Positions 17,531 to 26,711 of a DNA stretch of 64,000 bases are shown piece by piece (position 1 is the stretch's first letter; each line of letters starts with the position of its first letter). The position numbers and the translations under genes were made by a program. A model generated the notes under the pieces. It was not told the DNA's origin and did not search any database. It saw nothing but the letters and a program-made list of their open reading frames with translations. This stretch comes from JAVBWI01 sp036677445 (GTDB taxonomy: Bacteria; Bacillota; Clostridia; Christensenellales; CAG-138), in contig JAVBWI010000002.1 in the NCBI GenBank assembly GCA_036677445.1, positions 135,441 to 199,440 on the forward strand. The letters are read 5' to 3'.

Positions 17531-19666
17531 ATGGCATACGCGCTGGAGCTTTTAGCGCCCGCGGGCGCTTTCGGGCAGCTGACGGCGGCGGTGCAAAACG
17601 GTGCGGACGCAGTTTACCTGGGCGGACGCGCATTCAGCGCGCGCCGTTTTGCCGGGAACTTTGAAAACGATGAACTGCAGCGCGCGTTTGACTATTGCCA
17701 TTTGCGCGGCGTGCATGCGTATGTGACGTTCAACACGCTGCTGTTGGACCGCGAGCTGCCTTCGGCGCTCGACTATGCGGCCTTTTTGCATGAAGCGGGC
17801 GCGGATGCGCTGATCGTACAGGATCTGGGACTTACCCGCATGCTCCGTACGCAACTGCCGGAAATCGCTCTGCACGCGAGCACGCAAATGGGCATACATG
17901 ATGAAAACGGCCTAACAATGTGCGCCGAACTGGGGTTTTCGCGCGCGGTACTCGCGCGTGAGCTATCGCTTTCCCGGGTACGGGAACTGTGCGCGCATAG
18001 TCCCGTTCCAATTGAGTGTTTTGCACATGGCGCACTGTGCACGGCCATGTCCGGCGCGTGCTTGTTTTCCTCGCTTGCGGGCGGCAGGAGCGGCAACCGC
18101 GGCGCCTGTGCGCAGCCCTGCCGCAAGCCCTATACGGCGGAAGGGGCGGGGGAAGTGTATCCCCTGAGCCTGGAGGATCTGTGCATGCTTTTTCATGTGG
18201 GGGAGCTGTATGACGCGGGCGTTATGAGCATCAAGCTCGAAGGACGCATGAAGCGACCGGAATATGTCGCCGCCATGGTGCGCGCCTACCGCATGGCCAT
18301 CGACGGCGCGCCCGAAAACGAATTGGAGCAGGCGCTTCTCGATATGCAGCGCATATTCTCGCGCGGATGCAGCACCGGTTATTATTACGGCGCGGATGTG
18401 CCTGCGGGCGCGCGCGGCATATTGAGCGGCGAGGACGCCCCGCTTCTGAAGATTCGGGAAACCTACCGCGGCGAGCAGCGCAGGCGCAATATACAGGCGA
18501 AGCTTACGCTGCACGCGGGCGAACCCGCGGAGCTGGCTTTGATGCTGGATGGCGTTTGTACCGCCGTGCAGGGCGAGACGGTGCAGTCCGCGCAAAAACC
18601 GCCGGACCAAGCGCGCTATATTTCCCAGATCGGCAAGCTGGGGGATACGCCCTTCGCGCTGGAACACTGTGCATTGGACATGCCTGCGCCCGCGTATCTG
18701 CCCGTATCCGCGCTCAACGCCCTGCGCAGGGACGCCGTACAGGTGCTCAGCGACATGCTTTTTGTGCGGCGGGAGAAGGTTATGCCGGTGTTGCCGCCGC
18801 TTCCCCCGCCACGGGGGAACGCCGCGCCGAAAGTGCTCGCCATCGTGCCGGATGTGGATCGCGCGAGGGCCGCATACGGCGCTGGGTCGGACGAGGTCGC
18901 GATCGAACCCCGTTGCCCGGATATGGCGCGTGAGGCGCTCGAGGCGCTGCAGGGCTTCCGGGCGCAGGGGAAACGCCTGTTTTTACAGTTGCCCGCCGCG
19001 GATTTTTCAGGCCGTGCGCAACACGTTTGGCGGGAGCTGATGCAAAGCGGGCTGGCGGACGGCGGCGTTGCGCAAAACGCAGGCCAGGTGCAGATGATCG
19101 AAGGTATTCGCATCGCGGGCTATCTATGCAATGCGACGAACGCGCAGGCGGCGGCGCAGCTGTTCGCGCTCGGGTTCGATCGCGTGCTGCTGTCTTTGGA
19201 ATTGACCAGGCCGCAGCTGCGCGACCTGATAACGCTTGGCGGCGTGGGCGTATACGCCTACGGCCGCGCGCAACTGATGCAGCTTTGGTACTGCCCATAC
19301 CGCCGTGCGGGCGGCTGCCGCGATTGCGGCGCAACAAAAAAACCGCATGCGCTGGTGGATGAGGCAGGACGCGTTTTCCCGCTCGACTCTGTGGCAGGGT
19401 GCCCCGTTACGGAATGCCCCGAAGCGGAACGCCCGGAATCGGGGCGGGGCGGCTGCCTGACGCGCGTGCGCAACTGTGAGGTAATGGATATACTGGATGT
19501 ATTGCACGAGCTGCCCGCGCCCGCCTGCGCGGCGCTGGAATTCGTGTTTGAAACGGGGGAGGAAGTCGCCGAGCGCGTGCGCGCCGCGCGCACGGCGCTT
19601 TTGGGCGGCAGCCCGCCCCGGCGCGGCTCCACCCGCGGCCATTGGGCGCGGGGCCTGGACTCTTAG
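17531..19666 (+). CDS. U32 peptidase family protein (RlhA/DUF3656 type)
   Basis: 711 residues from ATG 17531 (MAYALELLAPAGAFGQL), behind GGGAGG; the frame opens earlier but the upstream part is not family-like. The U32 core is seen in AGADALIVQDLGL, ELSLSRVREL, ECFAHGALCTAMSGACLFSS with GNRGACAQPCRKPY, and SIKLEGRMKRPEYVA. The long middle part resembles DUF3656, and a second CxxC-like cluster lies near the C-terminus (CPYRRAGGCRDCG). Relatives RlhA and TrhP/YrrO hydroxylate 23S rRNA or tRNA, so RNA modification is likelier than proteolysis. mutS2 follows 8 bp on. Confidence 0.88.
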   Translation: MAYALELLAPAGAFGQLTAAVQNGADAVYLGGRAFSARRFAGNFENDELQRAFDYCHLRGVHAYVTFNTLLLDRELPSALDYAAFLHEAGADALIVQDLGLTRMLRTQLPEIALHASTQMGIHDENGLTMCAELGFSRAVLARELSLSRVRELCAHSPVPIECFAHGALCTAMSGACLFSSLAGGRSGNRGACAQPCRKPYTAEGAGEVYPLSLEDLCMLFHVGELYDAGVMSIKLEGRMKRPEYVAAMVRAYRMAIDGAPENELEQALLDMQRIFSRGCSTGYYYGADVPAGARGILSGEDAPLLKIRETYRGEQRRRNIQAKLTLHAGEPAELALMLDGVCTAVQGETVQSAQKPPDQARYISQIGKLGDTPFALEHCALDMPAPAYLPVSALNALRRDAVQVLSDMLFVRREKVMPVLPPLPPPRGNAAPKVLAIVPDVDRARAAYGAGSDEVAIEPRCPDMAREALEALQGFRAQGKRLFLQLPAADFSGRAQHVWRELMQSGLADGGVAQNAGQVQMIEGIRIAGYLCNATNAQAAAQLFALGFDRVLLSLELTRPQLRDLITLGGVGVYAYGRAQLMQLWYCPYRRAGGCRDCGATKKPHALVDEAGRVFPLDSVAGCPVTECPEAERPESGRGGCLTRVRNCEVMDILDVLHELPAPACAALEFVFETGEEVAERVRAARTALLGGSPPRRGSTRGHWARGLDS

Positions 19667-19674
19667 GAGGTACT

Positions 19675-22029
19675 ATGAACGACCGAGTATTGTCTTTATT
19701 GGAATTTGATAAGATCCGCGAGCGGCTTGCGGGTTTGACCGCCTCCGATGTGGGGCGGGAAAACGCGGATGCACTGCGCCCAAGCGCCGACGCCGCTGCA
19801 GCACGATTACTGCTGCAGCAGACGACGGAGGCGGAAAGCATATTTATCCACGGCGGTCAGAGCCCTATCGAGAGCTTTCCGGATGTCCGCCCGACATTAA
19901 AACGCATCCACGCCGCGCTGTCGCTGAGCATCCGGGAACTGCTTGCCATTTCCCGCTGCCTGCATGTGAGCCGCGTTGCGCGCGAGCGCCTGACCCAAAG
20001 TGAAACGGCGGGCCTGCTCACGCACATGGCGGGGCGGCTTTGTGCGCACCGCAGCGTGGAGGAGGATATCGACCGCTGCTTTGTAAGCGAGGAGGAGGTC
20101 GCGGACGCCGCCTCGCCGGAGCTTGCGAATATCCGGCGGCAGATGCGCATCGTCAACGAGCGCGCGCGGGACAAGCTCAACAGCATGGTGAAAAGCGTTA
20201 CCTTTCAGAAATATCTGCAGGAGCCCATCATCACCATACGCAACGGGCGCTTTGTACTGCCCGTCAAACAGGAAGCGCGCCAATATGTGCCGGGGCTGAT
20301 TCACGATCAGTCGGGCAGCGGTGCGACGCTGTTTGTGGAACCCATGGCGGTGGTGGAGCTGGGCAACGAATACAAACGTTACCTGGGCATGGAGCAGGAG
20401 GAGATCGAACGCATACTCGCGGGCCTGACCGCCGCGGTCGAGCCGTATGCGGATGAGCTGTACGAGAGTATCGACATATTGGGCGTGCTGGATCTGGTAT
20501 TTGCCAAAGCCGTGCTTGCGCGCGAAATGCGCGCCGTTTGCCCTTCGCTATCACCTGAGTCGCCCATTAAAATCGTTGCGGGCAGGCATCCGCTCATACC
20601 CCCGCAAAACGTCGTACCCGTGGACGTGTGGCTGGGTGACGCGTTTCAGACGCTTATCATTACCGGCCCCAATACGGGCGGCAAAACCGTCACGCTCAAG
20701 ACCATCGGCCTGTTGACGTTGATGGCGCAGGCGGGTATGTTTGTTCCGGCGGCGGAAGGAACAAAGCTGTGCGCTTTTGAACGCATATTTGCGGATATCG
20801 GCGATGAGCAGTCCATCGAGCAAAGCCTTTCCACGTTTTCTTCGCACATGACCAACATCGTGAGTATATTGAACGATGCGGATGCGCGCTCGCTGGTGCT
20901 GCTCGATGAATTGGGCGCGGGCACCGACCCTGTGGAAGGCGCGGCGCTGGCTATGAGCATACTCGAGACCCTGCACAAGAGGGGCTGTATCACCGCCGCC
21001 ACTACCCATTACAGCGAGATCAAGGCGTTTGCGCTGACCCGCGCGGGCATGGAGAACGCCTCCATGGAGTTCGATGTGGACAGGCTCTGCCCGACCTACC
21101 GCCTGTTTATTGGCATCCCCGGCAAATCCAACGCGTTTGAAATCGCCGCGCGGCTGGGGCTATCACAGGAGGTCATTGAGAATGCGCGCGCCTTCCTCAA
21201 ACAGGAGGACGTACAATTCGAGGATGTAATACAAAGTGCACAAAACCAGCGCCAGCATGCCGAGCAGGAAAAGCTGCAGGCGCAGGAACTGCGTTTTGAG
21301 CTGCAGCGCCTGCATACGCAGGTGGAACAGGAAAAGAAACGGCTGGAAGCCGAAAAGGCCCAGCTTCGTGCGAAAGCGAAGGAAGAAGCGCGCATTATCG
21401 TGCGGGAATCCCGCGAGGAGATGGAGCGCATCATTTCTGAGCTGCGCAATCTGAAAGGAATCGATATGCGGCTGGTGGAGCGCGCTGTTCAGCAGGCGCG
21501 TGACGCGGCGCGCAAACGGGAGGATGCGCTGCTCGATTCCTTTGCGGAAGAGCGCAGCGAGGGCAGCGCGCCAAAGTCTGTGCGCCCGGGCGACCGCGTG
21601 CGCGTATTGAACCTGGGGCAAAACGCCACGGTATTGAAGCCCGCCGATGCGCGCGGCGAAGTGCAGGTGCAGGCCGGTATAATAAAGCTGATGGTCAAGC
21701 TATCCGACCTGCGGCTGATCGACGAGGTCATAAAGCCCGCTCCGATGAGTGCGACGCTGCAGCTTGACCCGGAGCACGCCCCCGCGGGACTGGAGTTGGA
21801 TGTGCGCGGCAGAATGGTGGATGAAGCGCTTATGGAGGTGGACAGGTACCTTGACGACGCGGTGCTGCACGGCCGCGGCGAGGTGCAGATCATACACGGC
21901 AAGGGCACCGGCGCGCTCAGAAAGGGCATACAGGAGTATTTGCGCAGGCATCCCAAGGTCAGGAGCTTCCGGCTTGGCAATTACGGCGAGGGCGATGCGG
22001 GCGTGACCGTGGTGACGCTCAAAAGCTGA
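19675..22029 (+). CDS. mutS2: MutS2 family protein (endonuclease MutS2)
   Basis: 784 residues from ATG 19675, which follows TTAGGAGG; eleven extra in-frame upstream codons are ignored. Domains in order: MutS-like core/lever with clamp helices, ATPase (Walker A TGPNTGGKTVTLKT; LLDELGAGTDPVEGAAL; STFSSHMTNI), a long Glu/Lys/Gln-rich coiled coil at about 510-620, and the C-terminal Smr domain (LELDVRGRMVDEALMEVD, IIHGKGTGALRKGI). MutS2 suppresses recombination in some bacteria and rescues collided ribosomes in Bacillus. It lies 8 bp after the U32-family gene. Confidence 0.96.
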   Translation: MNDRVLSLLEFDKIRERLAGLTASDVGRENADALRPSADAAAARLLLQQTTEAESIFIHGGQSPIESFPDVRPTLKRIHAALSLSIRELLAISRCLHVSRVARERLTQSETAGLLTHMAGRLCAHRSVEEDIDRCFVSEEEVADAASPELANIRRQMRIVNERARDKLNSMVKSVTFQKYLQEPIITIRNGRFVLPVKQEARQYVPGLIHDQSGSGATLFVEPMAVVELGNEYKRYLGMEQEEIERILAGLTAAVEPYADELYESIDILGVLDLVFAKAVLAREMRAVCPSLSPESPIKIVAGRHPLIPPQNVVPVDVWLGDAFQTLIITGPNTGGKTVTLKTIGLLTLMAQAGMFVPAAEGTKLCAFERIFADIGDEQSIEQSLSTFSSHMTNIVSILNDADARSLVLLDELGAGTDPVEGAALAMSILETLHKRGCITAATTHYSEIKAFALTRAGMENASMEFDVDRLCPTYRLFIGIPGKSNAFEIAARLGLSQEVIENARAFLKQEDVQFEDVIQSAQNQRQHAEQEKLQAQELRFELQRLHTQVEQEKKRLEAEKAQLRAKAKEEARIIVRESREEMERIISELRNLKGIDMRLVERAVQQARDAARKREDALLDSFAEERSEGSAPKSVRPGDRVRVLNLGQNATVLKPADARGEVQVQAGIIKLMVKLSDLRLIDEVIKPAPMSATLQLDPEHAPAGLELDVRGRMVDEALMEVDRYLDDAVLHGRGEVQIIHGKGTGALRKGIQEYLRRHPKVRSFRLGNYGEGDAGVTVVTLKS

Positions 22030-22095
22030 AAACTGCCATACAAAGTTCATAGTAAATTTCATATTTTTGGAGCGCGAGAGGGAAGGGAGTATGTT

Positions 22096-22530
22096 ATGAT
22101 ACTGGTGAGCGCATGCCTGTGTGGCGTCAACTGCCGTTATAACGGCGGCAGCAAGCCGGACGCCGGGGTTTTGGCGCTCTTGCGCGAGGGCAAGGCCATA
22201 CCTGTATGCCCCGAGCAGCTGGGCGGGCTGCCCACGCCGCGTCCGCCTGCGGAAATACAGGAAGGCGACGGCGCGGCGGTGCTTTTGGGATCGGCGCGTG
22301 TACGCAATAAAGAAGGCCGCGACGTGACCGAAGAATTTGTAAAAGGCGCGGAGGAGACTTTGCGCATCGGCAGGATGTTTCAGGCGGAGCGGGCAATACT
22401 CAAAGCAAACAGCCCGTCCTGCGGCTGCGGAAGTATTTACGACGGCACATTTTCCGGAGGAAAACGGCAGGGGGACGGCGTGACCGCGGCGCTGTTAAGA
22501 GAAAACGGCATACAGGTGGAGGCAATATAG
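22096..22530 (+). CDS. DUF523 family protein
   Basis: 144 residues. It starts MILVSACLCGVNCRYNGGSK, with the C-L-x-G-x-x-C-R-Y-x-G pattern of DUF523, continues with PVCPEQLGGLPTPRPPAEI, and has LKANSPSCGCGSIYDGTFSG. The conserved cysteines suggest a metal or Fe-S site. The family has no settled biochemical role. It follows mutS2 by 66 bp and may be read with the downstream two-component genes. Confidence 0.9.
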   Translation: MILVSACLCGVNCRYNGGSKPDAGVLALLREGKAIPVCPEQLGGLPTPRPPAEIQEGDGAAVLLGSARVRNKEGRDVTEEFVKGAEETLRIGRMFQAERAILKANSPSCGCGSIYDGTFSGGKRQGDGVTAALLRENGIQVEAI

Positions 22531-22565
22531 CGTAGCCGCCTGAATAGGATCGGAGGGATACGCCC

Positions 22566-23252
22566 ATGGAAAACAACACCATACTGGTCATTGACGATGA
22601 CAGGAATATACTCGAGATCGTAAAGCTCTACCTCAACAAGGAAGGGTTTTCCGTACAGGTGGGTGAACGCGGGGATACCGCGCTCGCGCTCTTTCGCGAG
22701 ACGAAGCCCGCGCTTGTGGTGCTCGACGTGATGCTGCCGGGCATGGACGGATGGAAGGTGCTCCACCAGCTGCGCGAGGAAAGCGACGTACCCGTGATCA
22801 TGCTTACCGCAAAGGGCGACACGCCGGACCGTGTGCAGGGGCTGGATCTGGGCGCGGACGACTACATGGTCAAACCCTTCGATGCAAAAGAGCTTCTGGC
22901 GCGCATCAAGGCGGTGCTGCGCCGCTCGGTGGCGGCGGAGGGGGAACGGATCGTCTCGCTGCCGGGGCTTACGGTATCGCTGGAAAACTATAACGTAACA
23001 TTGGACGACAAGGTTATCGAAATGCCGCCCAAGGAGATCGAGCTGCTGTTTTTCCTGGCTTCGCATGAAGGCCGCGTGTTCACGCGGGAACAGCTTTTGG
23101 AGCAGGTGTGGGGCTTCGATTTCTTTGGCGACAGCCGTACGGTGGATGTGCATGTCAAGCGCATTCGCGAGAAGCTGGGTGAACGCGAGGCGTGGCAGAT
23201 TAAAACGGTATGGGGAGTTGGCTATAAGTTTGAAGTGGCGCGTGAACAGTAA
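22566..23252 (+). CDS. OmpR/PhoB-family response regulator
   Basis: 228 residues. The receiver domain (1-120) has the acidic pair in LVIDDD, phospho-acceptor Asp54 in VVLDVMLPGMDG, the threonine in MLTAK and the lysine in YMVKPF. The winged-helix output domain (about 130-225) has KEIELLFFLASHEGRVFTRE, QVWG, DSRTVDVHVKRIREKLG and KTVWGVGYKF. It binds DNA as a dimer after phosphorylation by the kinase encoded next. GGAGG precedes the ATG. The trio with kinase and HtrA suggests an envelope-stress regulon. Confidence 0.95.
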   Translation: MENNTILVIDDDRNILEIVKLYLNKEGFSVQVGERGDTALALFRETKPALVVLDVMLPGMDGWKVLHQLREESDVPVIMLTAKGDTPDRVQGLDLGADDYMVKPFDAKELLARIKAVLRRSVAAEGERIVSLPGLTVSLENYNVTLDDKVIEMPPKEIELLFFLASHEGRVFTREQLLEQVWGFDFFGDSRTVDVHVKRIREKLGEREAWQIKTVWGVGYKFEVAREQ

Positions 23253-23273
23253 TACCCGAAAAAGCTGGGCGTG

Positions 23274-24908
23274 ATGAGGAAGGATCTGTTTAAAACACTG
23301 TTTTCCCGCATGCTGGTGACATACCTGACCGTTATCCTGTGCCTGCTGATGCTGATGGGGATAACGGTTTCGAGTATGTTTCGCAACCAGTATATTCAGG
23401 AAGAGGAACAGTCCCTCCGCCGTGAAACCGATAAAATCAACACCATACTCATCGAAAAATATGTCTATGAGGAAAAAAGGCGTGTCGCGAGAGACGAGCT
23501 GCTCACCGTAGCCCGTAAATACGACGCGCTGATACAGGTGACCGATACGCAGGGCAATATCACTGCCTTTTACGACGAAGTGGAGTCCGAAGAAAAGTGG
23601 GGCGTGCTGGCCGATGCTTCCAAGCTGGAGACGGAGGAAGAACCCAAGCGCCTGAGCCTGCCGGGGCTGGATGTGTGGCCAGAGAGCGGTACGGTGCAGC
23701 TTACGGACGGACGGCAGAAAAAATGGAGCCTGCAAAGCCAGGATGCGGCGCTTTTAACCGAACAGGGGACTCTATTAAACAATCTGTTTGCGAGTCTTAC
23801 GGATATGCCCACGCTGACACTGGTACGCGCCGTCATCAATAACGGCGCGCCGGACGGCGCGATATTGATGCATTTGGACATGAGCGCGGTCAATGCCTCC
23901 ATCATGCAGGTGTATCTGGACGTGCTGCTTACGGGGCTGATGGCCGTCGCCGCTGCTGTGCTGACGGTGTATTACCTTACTACCCGCATCACCAAGCCCA
24001 TTACGGATATGAACAGCATTGTGCAGCGCTATTCCAAGGGCGCATTCGATCTGCGGCTGGATGATTCCGGCGCGGATGAGGTTGCCCAGCTCGCCAAGAC
24101 ATTCAACATCATGGCGGGCGAGCTCAATAATTTGGAGCAGACGCGCCGCAGCTTCGTCGCCAACGTCAGCCACGAGCTGCGCTCGCCGCTGACCTCCATC
24201 AGCGGGTTTCTGGAAGCGATACAGGACGGCACCATCCCCAAAGAGAAGCAGGGGGAGTATCTGGGGCTGGTCATCGAGGAAACGCGCCGTATGACCGGCA
24301 TGGTCAACAACCTGCTGGATCTTGCGCGGATGGAAAGCGGGCAGGTGCCGCTCAAGATGACCCAGTTTGATATCAACGAGCTGGCGCTGCGTACGCTTAT
24401 TACATTTGAAGCGCGTATCAATCAGAAAAAACTGGAGGTCGAGCTGGATCTTCACAAGCCGAACTGTTTCGTAGAGGCGGATGCCGACCAGATCGCGCAG
24501 GTGCTGCGCAACCTCATTGACAATGCGATTAAGTTTTCCCCCGCAGGCAAGCGGCTGATGATACAGACCACGCTTTCGGACCGCCGTACCGCCGTAGTAT
24601 CCGTACAGGATTTCGGCTGCGGTATCCCCAAAGAAGATGTGCCGCACGTTTTTGAACGCTTCTTTAAGGCCGAAAAAGCGCATACGCCGTCCGCGCAGAG
24701 CGGTACGGGACTCGGATTGTCCATTGTGCGATTCATCATCGACCAGCATGGGCAGGATATATGGGTAGAGAGTACTCCCGGGGAAGGCACCCGGTTCACA
24801 TTTACGCTCAGGCACGTGCAGGAAGCGCGCCGCCGCGGCGAGGCAAGAACGGAAGGCCCGCACAGGGAAATCGAAGGAGATCGGCATGAATTACGAGAAC
24901 TATTATGA
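23274..24908 (+). CDS. membrane sensor histidine kinase
   Basis: About 544 residues from ATG 23274 (a GTG lies one codon before). Transmembrane helix 1 spans about 10-35, an extracellular sensor of about 180 residues follows, then helix 2 near 215-238, a HAMP domain, and the HisKA box NVSHELRSPLTSISGF with phospho-acceptor His300. The ATPase domain shows NLIDNAIKFSP, DFGCGIP, RFFKAE and GTGLGLSIV. It ends in a charged Arg/Glu tail, and its last 23 bp overlap the HtrA gene. It follows the response regulator by 21 bp. Confidence 0.94.
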   Translation: MRKDLFKTLFSRMLVTYLTVILCLLMLMGITVSSMFRNQYIQEEEQSLRRETDKINTILIEKYVYEEKRRVARDELLTVARKYDALIQVTDTQGNITAFYDEVESEEKWGVLADASKLETEEEPKRLSLPGLDVWPESGTVQLTDGRQKKWSLQSQDAALLTEQGTLLNNLFASLTDMPTLTLVRAVINNGAPDGAILMHLDMSAVNASIMQVYLDVLLTGLMAVAAAVLTVYYLTTRITKPITDMNSIVQRYSKGAFDLRLDDSGADEVAQLAKTFNIMAGELNNLEQTRRSFVANVSHELRSPLTSISGFLEAIQDGTIPKEKQGEYLGLVIEETRRMTGMVNNLLDLARMESGQVPLKMTQFDINELALRTLITFEARINQKKLEVELDLHKPNCFVEADADQIAQVLRNLIDNAIKFSPAGKRLMIQTTLSDRRTAVVSVQDFGCGIPKEDVPHVFERFFKAEKAHTPSAQSGTGLGLSIVRFIIDQHGQDIWVESTPGEGTRFTFTLRHVQEARRRGEARTEGPHREIEGDRHELRELL

Positions 24909-26148
24909 GAACATGAACAATGATTTCGACCCTAAGCCCCCGCGCCGCGCCGGCCGTATCATACTGCTGTTTATTGCGACGGCATTGGTGCTGCTGGTGA
25001 TCGGCATGCTGCTGGCCGGGCTTATACAGTCCGCGCAGCAGCCGTGGCAGCCCGTGCTGCCCGAGCGGCCTATAAAGACGGAGCAGCCCGCGGGCACGAC
25101 GCAGCCGGCGCCTACGCCAAGGCCTACCGAACGCCCGATGGTGGATCTTGACGGCGTGGCGCCCATGCTGCCCGCGCAAGGCAACCCCATACCGGATATT
25201 GTGGACGCCGTGGCGCCGAGCGTGGTGGGCGTTTTGAACTATAGCGACTCCGTGTTCGACGTCAGTACCGAGCAGGGCATGGGCAGCGGTTTTATTATCT
25301 CTTCCGAAGGATATGTGCTTACCAACGCGCATGTGGTGGAGGGCGCTCTCGGGCTCGCCGTCACGCTTGCGGATGGTACGGAGTTGGAGGCGGCGCTGGT
25401 CGGTGTGGATGAGGTATCCGATGTGGCGGTGCTCAAGGTGGATTACGCGGGGCTAAAATCGCTTAAGCTGGGCAATTCGGATAATATTCGCGTTGGCGAT
25501 TATGTCGTGGCGGTGGGCAACCCGTTGGGCAGAGGGCTGGAGGGTACCGTGACCATGGGCATTATCAGCGCGCGCTCGCGCACCATCACCATCGACGATC
25601 ATACCAACACCTACATCCAGACGGATGCCGCCATCAATGTCGGCAACAGCGGCGGCCCGCTGCTCAACATGTTCGGCGAGGTCATCGGCATCAACACCGC
25701 GAAAACCATCAATGCCGGTTATGACGCGTACGGCGCTGTGATCAGCGCCGAGGGCCTGGGCTTTGCGCTGCCCATCAACGACGTGCGGCAGATCGTCGAG
25801 CACCTCATCACCAAGGGCTATGTCGAACGCGCGGCGCTCGGCGTGCACATTGCCACGCTGGCAGGGGCCGAGATGGATGAAATGGGCCTGCAAAACGGCG
25901 TGCTGGTGGTAAGCGTGGTGCATGGCGGGCCGGCGGACCTTGCGGGGCTGGTGCCCGGCGATGTGATCCTTACCTGCGACGGCATTCGCATTGAAAAGCA
26001 AGATCAGCTTGCCGAATATGTCAATGGGCGGCTCATCGGCTCTAAGATCGAACTCGTCGTTTGGCGCGACGGGCAGGAACAGACGATAACGGTTGATCTT
26101 GTGGACATGAGTACGCTGGATTATGAAGACATCGACACGCTGGAATAG
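24886..26148 (+). CDS. HtrA/DegP-like membrane-anchored serine protease with PDZ domain
   Basis: 420 residues. A cytosolic N-terminus of about 22 residues and one membrane helix (25-47) precede a Pro/Thr-rich stalk. The trypsin-like domain has the full triad: His149 in LTNAHVV, Asp179 in DVAVLKV, Ser255 in NVGNSGGPLL. One PDZ domain follows (about 315-405, with GVLVVSVVHGGPADLAGLVPGDVI). Such enzymes degrade misfolded proteins outside the membrane. The start overlaps the kinase gene by 23 bp, so translation is coupled. An operon of response regulator, kinase and HtrA recalls WalRK-HtrA or CssRS-HtrA control. Confidence 0.95.
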   Translation: MNYENYYENMNNDFDPKPPRRAGRIILLFIATALVLLVIGMLLAGLIQSAQQPWQPVLPERPIKTEQPAGTTQPAPTPRPTERPMVDLDGVAPMLPAQGNPIPDIVDAVAPSVVGVLNYSDSVFDVSTEQGMGSGFIISSEGYVLTNAHVVEGALGLAVTLADGTELEAALVGVDEVSDVAVLKVDYAGLKSLKLGNSDNIRVGDYVVAVGNPLGRGLEGTVTMGIISARSRTITIDDHTNTYIQTDAAINVGNSGGPLLNMFGEVIGINTAKTINAGYDAYGAVISAEGLGFALPINDVRQIVEHLITKGYVERAALGVHIATLAGAEMDEMGLQNGVLVVSVVHGGPADLAGLVPGDVILTCDGIRIEKQDQLAEYVNGRLIGSKIELVVWRDGQEQTITVDLVDMSTLDYEDIDTLE

Positions 26149-26204
26149 CATGCAGAATATGGCAACGCGATAGCCTTGCCGCATCCTGCGGATGGTATAA
26201 CTTC

Positions 26205-26431
26205 AACCCGCGCAAATTTTGCGCGGGTTTAGCATATCGGCCAACCCTCTATGGGGGTGTAGGGGAGTAGCATAGCATACCCCCTACATTTAATCCAATT
26301 TGACGACATGTGCGTCAAATTGGCGGAAAAAATGCCGCTAATGAGCGGCATTTTAACCCGCAGAAGACCCATCGGCAAAGTCCGTAGGACTTTGCCGATG
26401 GGTCTGAACCCGCGCAAATTTTGCGCGGGTT
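26205..26431. repeat. array of six perfect hairpins flanked by an identical 25-bp repeat
   Basis: Perfect stem-loops lie end to end: H1 26205-26229, H2 26258-26288 (TGTAGGGG/CCCCTACA), H3 26295-26323 (CCAATTTGACG/CGTCAAATTGG), H4 26329-26354 (AAAATGCCGCT/AGCGGCATTTT), H5 26365-26405 (19-bp arms beginning AGACCCATCGG), and H6 26407-26431. H1 and H6 are the same 25 bases, with arms AACCCGCGCAAA and TTTGCGCGGGTT. H1 can terminate the HtrA operon, but termination alone does not explain the rest. No coding frame crosses it. Confidence 0.85.
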
Positions 26432-26522
26432 ATTTATGCAATGATACATATAAACCGATTTGGCAACATTCGCTCCTTGGGATAATAATATAGTATATAT
26501 CCCGTAGTTAGGAGGTGAAATT

Positions 26523-26630
26523 GTGTCAAGAGGTATTTGGAGAGGCTCCGGGTTCGGCCCCAGGCCGTTTCTAAGAAACCCCTGCAGAAGGGGCTGCCGT
26601 ATCAGGCCTGGCATTTGGTGGGGCTTCTAA
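26523..26630 (+). CDS. unrecognised 35-residue Arg/Gly/Trp-rich small protein
   Basis: A GTG-started frame of 35 codons plus stop, behind the strong site TTAGGAGGTGAAATT. The product starts MSRGIWRGSGFGPRPF and ends GIWWGF. It is rich in Arg, Gly, Pro and Trp, has two cysteines (C-R-R-G-C), and has almost no acidic residues, so it is strongly basic. TTGGCA (26460-26465) with TAATAA 17 bases later may be its promoter, and a terminator hairpin follows at 26664. It matches no family I know. A basic spore or coat peptide, a secreted peptide or a toxin-like peptide are all possible. Confidence 0.5.
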   Translation: MSRGIWRGSGFGPRPFLRNPCRRGCRIRPGIWWGF

Positions 26631-26663
26631 CGAAAGCCTGCAGCAGAACACCTAGAATTATGA

Positions 26664-26692
26664 GGGGCGCACCTACCGGTGCGCCCCCTGTT
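26664..26692 (+). terminator. terminator hairpin after the small gene
   Basis: GGGGCGCACC (26664-26673), loop TACC, GGTGCGCCCC (26678-26687), then CTGTTTATA. It lies 34 bp after the small-gene stop and before the end of the converging DUF1622 gene. Confidence 0.7.
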
Positions 26693-26711
26693 TATATACA
26701 GCATATATTGT

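Noticed and set aside
26205..26431. CRISPR array
   Set aside because: Only two identical repeats, each a full palindrome, with unequal spacers that are themselves hairpins; no cas genes.
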